A stretch of DNA of 14,997 nucleotides from Ettlia oleoabundans (taxonomy: Eukaryota > Chlorophyta > Chlorophyceae > Chlamydomonadales), in NCBI GenBank assembly GCA_019693395.1, contig JAAMXP010002150.1:1-14997 (forward strand). The letters are read 5' to 3'. The notes below the pieces were generated by a model. The model had not been told where the DNA came from and ran no database searches. It saw nothing but the letters and a program-made list of their open reading frames with translations. Of the stretch, positions 1 to 8,009 are shown piece by piece (within the stretch, counting starts at the first letter, position 1; each line of letters opens with the position of its first letter). Both the position numbers and the translations under genes were made by a program.

Positions 1-384
1 CTGGAAATCAGGGCTGGCCCTGGCTGTGGTTGTCTTGTTGCTGCTCCTTTGCCTGCGACACAGTGTTGGGGCGTGGCCCTGGGCGTCGCTGCACTGCCAG
101 TGCCGAGACTGCAACCGCGAGCCGCGTGCACCACCTGGCTGGCAGCTGCTATACTATCTTTTCTGTGCTGTGCTGTGCTGTGCGGTATGCAAGTGCGGCT
201 GATGGCGGCTCACAGCATCAAACATGCTGATGATGCCACGCCTGTTGTTCACTCGTATCCGGAGTCATGCCTCTGCTGATGGCGCCACCCCGTCCACCCC
301 TCCTTCTGGTGCTCATGTGGGTGAGGTACTGCCTTGTGATGACGCACTGCTTGTGCTGTACTGCCCGTGCTGTACTGCCTGCAG
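1..384 (+). other. Intron of LST8 (3' part) with a CTGTG microsatellite
   Basis: This stretch lies directly upstream of the first visible LST8 exon and ends in a good acceptor (tgcctgcag at 376-384). I looked in all three plus frames for the preceding WD40 coding sequence (a block ending in Lys-x-x-Ala-His before Tyr-Val-Leu-Lys-Cys) and did not find it, so the stretch is read as intron and the earlier exons lie outside the window. It contains four perfect copies of CTGTG at 163-182. Nothing else is seen. Confidence 0.6.
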
Positions 385-1399
385 GGTATGTGCTGAAATG
401 CATGCTGAGCCCTGACGTGCGCCAGCTGGCCACCACATCCTCGGACAAAACCGTCAAGCTGTGGAACCTTGACGGGTTCACGCTCGACAGAACATTGGCA
501 GGTGGGTGGGTGGGTGCTGGAAGCAGGGCTGCTTGTCTAGCTGGCTGACAGCTGCTTGGTTGCTGCTGCAAACTGGGCTGGCTGGCTGATCGGCTCTGCT
601 TGACTAGCCGGCTGGCGGGCTGTGTGGGGCAGGGCCAGCACAACCAGCCAGCCAATTGTCTTGGCTGGTGTGGGTGGGTCTGTGCACAGTGTTCTGGGGC
701 GTGGAGTGGTGACTGTGTGTGGTGCCTTGCGTCTATTCGGTTATCTCACGACAAACAGACTTGCTGCGCAATGCCGGCTTGCCCCTGCCCTTTGGCTCGT
801 CAACATCCTATTAGTGTCTGATCCCCGCTGCCTGATCGTCGTCCTGGGTCCGAGCTTGCCGCGCAGGGCACCAGCGGTGGGTGTGGGACTGCGTGTTTTC
901 AGTAGATGCCGCCTACCTCGTAACAGCTTCCTCAGACTGTACCGCACGCCTGTGGTGAGTGTACTGCCTTACCTGGTGCCAAGGCTACCACCTCAATGCG
1001 CTGGACTGAATGACTGTGGCTGTGCTTGGATGCAGTTGTTTGGGTTGGAGGGGGGGGGGAGGGGGGTAGATTAAAAGGCGGGCATTGTGTGTCGGCTGCT
1101 GACAGCCGGCCCAGGGTTCCTTACCTGCTGACATAGCCAGGATGGCCTGCCAATGCTCTATGCCTTGCCCTCACCCAACCCTGCCTGGAACCACCAGATA
1201 CCAAAGCCAGCCACCTGTTCTACTGCCATTTGCAGCCCGGTAACCACCTGGCATTGTGCGTTTGTGCTTGTTTTGCCCAATGCTGCCAAGCAGGGACCTA
1301 AGCACGGGTGACGCCATCCGCATTTACAGCGGCCACCACAAGGCCTGCACCACTTGCGCCCTCAATGACAGCGCAATAGAGGGGCGGGACGACGGCTGA
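385..1399 (+). CDS. LST8: LST8, TOR-complex WD40 protein (3' exons, partial)
   Basis: Three coding exons are visible: 385-501, 867-954 and 1294-1399 (stop TGA 1397-1399), with GT-AG introns at 502-866 and 955-1293. Phases match at both junctions (G|GG gives Gly, TG|G gives Trp). The roughly 102 visible residues are the last two WD40 blades: [13 protein letters not shown], then [23 protein letters not shown] and [15 protein letters not shown]. These are characteristic of LST8, the seven-bladed beta-propeller that binds and stabilises the TOR kinase domain in TORC1 and TORC2. LST8 is usually 300-330 aa, so about two thirds is off the left edge. The first exon starts with the last two bases of a split codon, which confirms an upstream exon. 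The C terminus ends in a short acidic/basic tail after the last blade. The downstream neighbour converges on it. Assignment is from remembered family motifs, not a search. Confidence 0.93.
1050..1066 (+). repeat. G-run in LST8 intron
   Basis: Ten consecutive G (1050-1059), one A, then six G (1061-1066), preceded by GGG and GG at 1042-1048, all in the intron between the last two LST8 exons. It lies on the coding strand, so the pre-mRNA would carry it. It could fold as a G-quadruplex or act as an intronic splicing element; neither is shown here. Confidence 0.7.
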
Positions 1400-1791
1400 T
1401 TTGACCCACCCACCGCACCCACCCGCACACGTCTCATACTCTACGCACAACGACAGCGTGCTGGGCAACCCACCCCAATGTGCCAGCTGGCCCCCCACCC
1501 CACCCACACATGCCCTGCTGCCACACAGCTAGCTTTAGATGGGATGCCAGCTACTTTGTGTGGCATGTAGACGGCACATAAGCAGCCATTCATATCACAG
1601 CAAGCTGGTTGGCTCCTCTTGCTAGCACCTTCCCTGTCCCAATGGTATTTTGACTCGGTACTTGCAGGCACTATCTGTTGGGAACAATGCTTGCGGCTCT
1701 CCGTCATTTGCTGTCCTTGCTTCCCACTGCTAAATGCGCAGCTGGCTCTTCTACGATGAGAGATCCTCCATTCTACCACCTGCTGCCCTCC

Positions 1792-1796
1792 TGTAA
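1792..1796 (+). terminator. Candidate poly(A) signal TGTAA for LST8 (proximal)
   Basis: TGTAA is the usual poly(A) signal in chlorophyte algae, with cleavage roughly 10-20 nt downstream. This is the first copy after the LST8 stop and would give a 3' UTR of about 410 nt. A second copy follows at 1872. Confidence 0.45.
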
Positions 1797-1834
1797 CACC
1801 TACACTTGCGCCCTGTGTAGAAGCAAGCAGTCTC

Positions 1835-1839
1835 TTACA
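1835..1839 (-). terminator. Candidate poly(A) signal TGTAA for the MOS1-like gene
   Basis: TTACA on the plus strand reads TGTAA on the minus strand, about 190 nt after the TGA at 2028-2026. It is the first such motif downstream of the stop and gives a normal algal 3' UTR length. Confidence 0.5.
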
Positions 1840-1871
1840 AGTGCAGGACGGTTGCTGCAGTAGATAGCTTG

Positions 1872-1876
1872 TGTAA
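1872..1876 (+). terminator. Candidate poly(A) signal TGTAA for LST8 (distal)
   Basis: Second plus-strand TGTAA after the LST8 stop. If used, the LST8 transcript would run past the minus-strand signal at 1839-1835 and overlap the 3' end of the convergent MOS1-like transcript. Confidence 0.4.
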
Positions 1877-2025
1877 CAGGCTGGGAAGGGGTGGGGTGGC
1901 ATAGGGATCAGCAAGAGCCCCATGGCGACAAGGCGGGCGAAAAAAGGGAAAACTGGTTAGGGTTCAGAACGGGGGATTTGAGGCAAGGGTTGGCGATCAA
2001 TGCAAGGGAAACAAGGTTGAAGATC

Positions 2026-5000
2026 TCAGGAAGCTGAAGCAGGCTCGCCACCGGTGGGCGTGCCGCTGTGGATAGCGGCAGCCAAGGCCTGTGCGCCCAG
2101 GCGGCTGCCAGGGGCGCCGCCTCCGCGCCCACCTCCACCACGGCCACTGCGCACACGTCCCCTGCCTTTGCCGCTGGCAGGGCCGGCTCCCTCGCCACCC
2201 GATGGGGCAGTGCCAGAAGCAGGCGCCACGCCGTTGCCGTTACCGCTGCCGGGGGGTGCCTCTGATGCCTCTGCTGCCGGCACCCGACTGGGGGCTCCGT
2301 CTCCGCCTTCAGCAGGAGGGGAGTTGCTGCCCTTGCCACCCTTGCCGCGGCTGCCTCGCGGCTTCCTCGCCTTGGCAGCTGTAGCGCCCGCGCCTGCTCC
2401 ATCGCCGTTTGCATCCAAACTCGCGGCAGGCGCAACCTCACCAGCAGATTCCGCCGCAGCAGAGCTGGCTTCACCCTTGCTAAGGCCAGGAGGCGCACGC
2501 TTGCCGCCGCCGCCGCCGCCTTTCTTGCCATTAACAGCGGGCTGGCGGCCCAGGCCAGGTGGGCGCGCTGCTGCTGTTGCTGGAGCCGCTGCTTCTCCAC
2601 CCTCGGCTGCTTGCGCTGCTGGCTTGCGTTTAGGCACCACAAGAACGGCCCGCTTGCCACTGGCTGCAACCTCCCCCGCGCCGCTGGCTGGAGCGGCAGC
2701 GGGGGGAGGAGCTGAGGCTGGTGGCGGCACAGGTCTGGGTCCAGAGGAGGGGATGGTTCCCGCCGCGTTGTCACCGCTGCCGGCATTGGCCTTGTGCTTG
2801 CGGCCGCCGCGCGGACGCTTCTGCTTGCTGCCCTGCTCTGAGGCAGGGGCGCTGCTGCCGTTGCCCTCGCTGGCTGTCAGCAACGGCGCCGGGGCTGCCG
2901 CTGCGCCTCCCGCCGGCCGCGGGCCACCACCCTTGCTGCCGCTGGCGTTGCCATTACGTGGCGGGCGTGTAGCCTCGCCGCGGCCCCTCCCACGCCCGCC
3001 CTTGGCCCCTGCTGCTTGGGGTGCTGCGCCACGGGGTGGTGGTGGTGGCGGAGGTGGCTGCACAGGCGCTGGAACTGGCACAGGCACAACAGGCTGGCCA
3101 CTGCGGTGGCTGCCTGGACCACCCAAGTCTTGACGCCTACCTCCCTGCAGCATAAAATCGAACATGGACACCATGCTTTAGCGCCTTCTTTAAGCAGAAA
3201 ATACACTGATGGCGCTGCAAGTTAAGCAGCAGCAACAGCCCGAAAGCAGGCAGCACGCAAGCAGAAACATCAGCGGCAGCAGCAAGGTTGCATATTAGGC
3301 CTACGGTGCTGTGCAGCTAAGCCGGCAAGTCGGCACGCACCGGTTTCTGTTGCTCCTGCAGCTGGCGCGCACGCTGCTCCGCCTTGTGCTTCATGTAGGC
3401 ATGCTGCGCCTCTGCGGACATGGCGGGCAAACCGCTGGCGCCGGCACCTGCACCAGCTGGCGACAGCTCAGCATCCACGCTGCCGTCAATGGCGCTGGGC
3501 AGCTGGATGGCGCCAAACTGCATGACATGCTGCGCAGATGCGCCCCCCGGCCCCGCCTGTGGCCCAGGGCGTTGGCCAAACTGCAAGGTGGGCTGGACAT
3601 GGGGCTGCGGCGGCAGTTGAGCAGCATGCGGCTGCTGCTGCTGCATGGGGCCGGGTCCAAAGGTCATCAGAGGCACTGAGGTGGGCACCATGGGAGGCTG
3701 CTGGATCTGCGGCGGCAGGCCTGCCAAGTGGGGGTGGTGGCCCAGCGCGCCCGGGTGAAGTCCCGACGATTGCTGTTGCGGGTGAGCCCCGAGGGCCCCA
3801 AAGTTTGCTACAACCGTGACCGGCTGCTGCTGCAAGTGGTGGTGGTGCGGCTGTGCTGCTCCAGGCATGGGCATGCCTGGTGCCAGGACCCCGTGGGGCA
3901 GCATGCTGCGAGCTATGGACGCTACCGCCGCCTGGCCCCCCTGAGGGTGCCCCTGCTGCTGCTGCTGCTGCGCTGGATGAGGCGGCGGCACATCACCCAC
4001 CGCATGCTGCTGCTGGGGCGAGGTCAGGTGGTCCATGATATCGGCCTCAGAGGGAAGGTTGACAGGTGGCTGCCCTGCACGCTGCAGCTGCTGCTGGTGG
4101 GGCAGTAGCGTGCCAGGCGCACCTCCCGCTGGCGCTTTCTGCTGCTGCCTGCTGCCCAAATGCATCTGACCCACACCATTGGCAGTCTCTGATACAGAAT
4201 CCTGCGCTGCGGGAGACTCGCGCTTCAGGATGCGGGTGGGGGCAGCCCGCGGGCTGAGCACCGGCTGCTGCTGTTGTTGGTGGTGTTGGGGCGGGGGCTG
4301 CTGCCGCACCTGGCTCCCAGCCACACCCGCATCATGTCTTTCTAGCTGCTGCCGCTGCTGCTGCTCTGTGGCGTCAGCCAGGCTGCCTTGCTCGCTGCGT
4401 GGCATAGAGCTGCCAAGTGTGGCCAGCCGGCTGCTGGCCAGAGTGCTGTCGCTCTGTTGCGCGCTGGAGGCGGTGCTAACGATGCTGCCGCTGCGCTCCA
4501 AGGGGCCTTCCGTGTCTGCGCCCACTCCCCCCTGCTGCCGCTGCCGCCTAGGCGGCGGTGGCGGTGGCGGAGGCTGCACCCCATACGGCACGTCTGGCTG
4601 GGGGGGCCCAGGCGGGCCTGCTGGCGGGGGCGGTCCACCACCCCGGCGAGGGTGCTCCCCCCAATCCCGCTCCCGCTCGTCCCTGGGGTAGGGTGGCCGT
4701 TGTGGAGGGGCCCTGCACAGAGGATGAGCACCAGATGCAATGTAATTCGAACCGGTTTCGCAATTAAGGGTTGCGCAACCGCAATACACAGATTTGAACT
4801 GCAGCTACCGGACAAGCCCACACAGTAGATTCTAACAAGTTAGCAGCTTGCACCCCAATGCATGTATGAACTACATGTTGCGCATGGTTAATTTACATTT
4901 ATACTCCTTAATAGGCACGCACCTGAAATGCGGCCCTTCCCTTTCAAACGAGTGGCGGTGGTAGCCATGATCCCGCTCATCTGGCGGCCCGTCATAGTAA

Positions 5001-7025
5001 CCCCTGCAGTATTGACACATTTCACCAAAGCAGCAGAAGAGCTGTTGAGTAGCAGCGCAAAGGGATGAGTCTGCACAGCAGCTGATGATGAAGGCTGATG
5101 AACAAGTCCTCGGGCCCAGCTACTGTCACATGTGTGGAGTTGGCACCAAAAACAAGGGGTGGTGAGTCATGGAGGCTTGCCAACAGGCAGCAGCTCTGCG
5201 CAAGAGCGGCAATGACGCAAAAGCGACGCAAAACTGTTCACCTGCGCGGCGGCGGCGGCCCATAATCGTCCTCGTAACTAGGCTGTGAGTAAGGCCGTGG
5301 CGGGCCGTACCTGCACAATACACGAACGGTTGTGCAGGTGCACGTTTTAAGCTCATAGGCCACAGCAGTGGTGAGGCTTACGTCTGCCAGCTTAAAACAG
5401 TGCCATGCTCAATCAGTGCCGCGTGCATTGGTGGGAAAATACTGCGCAGCAATGGTGCTTTTCTAGTGCAGAGCTCCAGCCATGCAGCAAACAACAGCAG
5501 CCCAGCCGTCGTGATTTAGAGGCGGTGCGCCGCACCTGTCTCGCTCCCCAGGGGGCGGTCCATACCGATCGTACCTCTCCCTGTCATATGGACCTGCAAT
5601 AGGCACCAGATAGAATAAGAAACATTTGGGAATGTAAAGGAGTGTTGTACATGACTGCAACCTTCCTGGTTGAACGCCGGCACACATGACCATCAGGACA
5701 TTTCCACCAAATGCATTGCACACAGTAGCAGCTCTGCTACTGGCTGTCCACTGGGGAAGCAACAAAGAAAGACTACGCACCTGGTGGCCCATCGTAGCGC
5801 CCAGGACGTTCGTAGTGCCTATCGTAAGGGGGGCGGTCAAAACGGTCGTACCGATCCCGATCAAAGTATCGCCCACGGTATGGTCCGTCATCTGGCGGAC
5901 CTGCACCCACTAAGTCAAACACCAGCCTCAATCCCCGACTCTTTGCAAGTAACCAGGGCTGGAATAAGGTGCACTACAATGACCAACCAAGGTGTGGAAT
6001 CTTGAACGCCAGAGTTTGCTACAATGGGACATTCATGCCCCAACCCGGTGGGCTGCTAGCAAGAAAGCCGCTCGCATTGTTTGCCCCACCCCAGGACTGC
6101 TTTATGTGACAGGAGTAACCCGTGGAGCTCAAAAGTGCGTGACATTAGAAGACATGCCTGCATAGCTGCGTTCATCTGCATCCCAGGGGCGGCGGTGCGA
6201 ATCCTCGCCATATGGAGGGCCCATGCGCCCGCCGCCCTCGTGCCCCGGGCCCCGCTCGACGCCCAGCACAGGAAACTCCTGCTGGCTGGCCACCTCTAGC
6301 TGCAGGCCGGGAAGCACTCGCAAAGGCAGGCGAGTGTGCAAGGCAGCATGAAGCAGGTGGTTGCAGAGGGTGGACTGCCAATGGTCATTATGCTGACATT
6401 GCATGGACGCCTGCTTACAGAGTATTTCTGCACCCTTGGCAGGCAGCTGCCTGACGACTTTGTGCGGCGATGCATTCCTGCGGGTCAGCTGCTGGCATAC
6501 TCATGAGGTGCCCTGCTGATGTATCCACCTCCCACTAAGCACGGCATGTTACCTGCACCCATTGAGCCAGCAATGGCACTTCTGTTTACCACATCCACGC
6601 ACCTGCTTCTTGCGCTCCTCCGGCAACCCTGCACCGCCCCATGCGGGTGCTGGCTGCGCGGGAATCGCGCGCTCTGGCTGCTTGCCAGCAGCAGCGGCTG
6701 CATCGTCGCCACCTCCCGCACCGCTGTTGGTTGAGCCCCAGCCACTGCTCTTGCTGATCAAATTTACCGTCGGGTCATTGCCGTTGTTCTCCTTCCTGCA
6801 GCCATGAGGCAGCCCTGGCACTTGAAGTGGCGACCGAGGCAGACGCAACGGCTAGCGGCGGCGGCAGCAGTGGCGTTAACTTCAAGCTCTCACCACTCCC
6901 TTGCACGGTTACTGCACTGATCGCAATCTCTGCTATGAAGCACATTGCAGTCAGCCAAACTGCACTCACTTCTGGCTTGGCAAGTTGATGGGCTTGGGGG
7001 CGGCCACCTTGCCCAACGATACCAT
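2026..7025 (-). CDS. MOS1: MOS1/PRRC2-like BAT2-domain protein, nine exons
   Basis: Exons in transcript order: 7025-6970, 6795-6603, 6299-6158, 5900-5781, 5593-5536, 5310-5242, 5003-4923, 4712-3341, 3144-2026 (TGA). They total 3210 nt, 1069 aa, and all junctions are in phase. Residues 1-18 and the junction codon give KVAAPKPINLPSQK, followed by KENNGNDPTVNLI and SGWGS. This is the BAT2 N-terminal domain (PF07001) as in plant MOS1 and animal PRRC2/BAT2, followed by an EFPVLG motif near residue 90. Residues 132-240 are rich in Asp-Arg-Tyr, Arg-Tyr and Gly-Pro-Pro. Residues 241-697 are Pro/Gln-rich with runs of Gln, and carry ILKRESP and a charged helix YMKHKAEQRARQLQEQQK near the end. Residues 698-1069 are Ala/Gly/Lys-rich with RGG-like ends. 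Family knowledge: MOS1 modulates expression of the immune receptor gene SNC1 in Arabidopsis, and PRRC2 proteins bind RNA and translation factors. The role here is unknown, probably in RNA or gene-expression control. The ATG at 7025 has a weak context (C at -3) and the true N terminus may lie one exon upstream. Intron 3 uses a GC donor. Confidence 0.87.
3953..3970 (-). repeat. (CAG)6 coding for Gln6 in the MOS1-like gene
   Basis: Six perfect CTG on the plus strand read CAG x6 in the large eighth exon and encode a run of six Gln. Shorter CAG runs recur through the same exon. Such tracts are prone to length change between strains. Confidence 0.85.
5901..6157 (-). other. Non-canonical GC-AG intron in the MOS1-like gene
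   Basis: The third intron starts GCATGT after TATGCAG (donor dinucleotide at 6157-6156) and ends in the acceptor GTGCAG at 5906-5901. The neighbouring GT dinucleotides either give the wrong phase, running into a stop in the next exon, or destroy the Asp-Arg-Tyr reading frame. With the GC donor the junction codon is G|GT, Gly, and the flanking frames are both clearly coding. Confidence 0.65.
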
Positions 7026-8004
7026 CCGGCGCTGCCTGCAGCTCGGCAGTGGAAAGGAGTTTGATCAGGTTTGAGGGAAGGGAGGGGCGGAGCGCAGCGC
7101 AGGCGGTCAATGGGCTGATCGCGCCCACCTGGCTGGAGCTCCCAACATGCTGCCTCGCGGCCTTTTCGATCCCCCGAGGAGCCCTCGATAGACTGGGCGT
7201 CGGCCCAGGCACCCTGCGGCAGGAGGGGCGCGCAGGCTGCCCGTCGGCGAGGGTTGCACTTGGTGGCTCGATCAGCGCCGACAGCGGGCCACGCCGGTTG
7301 CAGCCCCGCCCGGCCCGCTGGAGAACAGCCCTTCGCCCCAACCCTTTTGAGTCCGTCACGCCGCGCTGAGACTGTGGGCGTCCCGACTGTCTGCTGCCCA
7401 CATTCTGCGTACAAGCACTGGTGTCCGTCGAGTAACAGAGCGCTGGCTGCGACTCCTCGAGCGATCAATGAGGCTCACCTTTGCAAGCCGAGGTGCGCCG
7501 CTTTCGAATCAAATACCTGTCTACAACACCAGAGCCAAGGGCAACCCCTGGAGCTAATAGATATGGAGATTGAGTGGGCCGTGATGTGCTAGTCCGCCAG
7601 GATGGCAAACAGGTCACCTAGGTCCCAGCAGGATAGCAGCTTATTATACCTGGTGTAAATCACGAAAGTTGCATGAGCCCAATATGAACAAAGCCAGCTT
7701 GAGGCAGGTGGGGAGGTCGGGAGGCGGGTGGGGTGCTCCGCCCGCCGCCGGAGCAATATGTGCGCTGCAGCTGCATCCAGCTCCCCACCACCGCTAACTG
7801 CTGTTCATGCAAGTCACGGAGGAGGTGATTTCAAAATTCAACTGGTCTAGTTGGCCCCCAGTGGGTGCAGCAACAGTCAGCTTCATGTGCCAACCGCAGC
7901 TGCCACCGGTCACAGCACAGCTGCCTAGTGCCTCAGATGGCCAGGTGGTGGGTGCTGCACAGCCACATCCACTTTGCTGCACAATTATCAGCCAATCCGC
8001 ACAT
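7026..8004. promoter_or_regulatory. Intergenic region: MOS1-like promoter / PaaK-like 3' flank
   Basis: This region separates two minus-strand genes. It should hold the promoter and 5' UTR of the MOS1-like gene, possibly a short 5' exon at 7129-7148 with an intron ending at 7036, and the 3' UTR of the PaaK-like gene. A GC-rich hairpin is visible: GCTCCG at 7735-7740 pairs with CGGAGC at 7749-7754 around an 8-nt loop. A 30-codon ORF at 7794-7886 (minus) is discussed under findings. The long minus-strand frames between 6900 and 7470 look like chance frames and are not called. Confidence 0.5.
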
Positions 8005-8009
8005 TTACA
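8005..8009 (-). terminator. TGTAA overlapping the PaaK-like stop codon
   Basis: The last codons read CTG TAA, so the stop itself forms TGTAA. No other TGTAA occurs on the minus strand from here down to the next gene at 7025, which I checked by eye for TTACA on the plus strand. The gene may therefore use a variant signal or have a very short 3' UTR. Confidence 0.3.

Larger units (their letters stand above)
1400..2025. other. Convergent 3' UTR region of LST8 and the MOS1-like gene
   Basis: No coding exon is supported here. It holds the 3' UTR of LST8 (plus) and of the MOS1-like gene (minus). Plus-strand TGTAA motifs lie at 1792-1796 and 1872-1876. The only minus-strand TGTAA between the MOS1-like stop and 1800 is at 1839-1835. 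The open frames here are short and repetitive and resemble no family I know. Confidence 0.6.

Noticed and set aside
1908..2786. 292-codon minus-strand frame overlapping the MOS1-like last exon
   Set aside because: It is another frame of the same GC-rich sequence and has no domain. The competing frame connects by splicing to a recognised protein.
2054..3133. 359-codon plus-strand open frame, Pro/Ala/Leu-rich
   Set aside because: It is the antisense shadow of the GC-rich last exon of the MOS1-like gene. The composition is what the complement of Ala/Gly/Lys codons gives, and the minus strand joins in phase to the other exons.
3145..3174. In-frame Met codons just before the last MOS1-like exon, suggesting a separate 382-aa gene
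   Set aside because: The ten codons before 3144 are intron sequence ending in the acceptor ATGCTGCAG. The preceding exon ends in a good donor (CCG|GTGCGT) and the phase is 0 on both sides, so this is one gene.
6890..7468. Long minus-strand frames upstream of the MOS1-like start (192 and 208 codons)
   Set aside because: They have no family resemblance, and one runs into the first MOS1-like exon in the wrong frame. They are explained as promoter and 5' UTR GC-rich chance frames.
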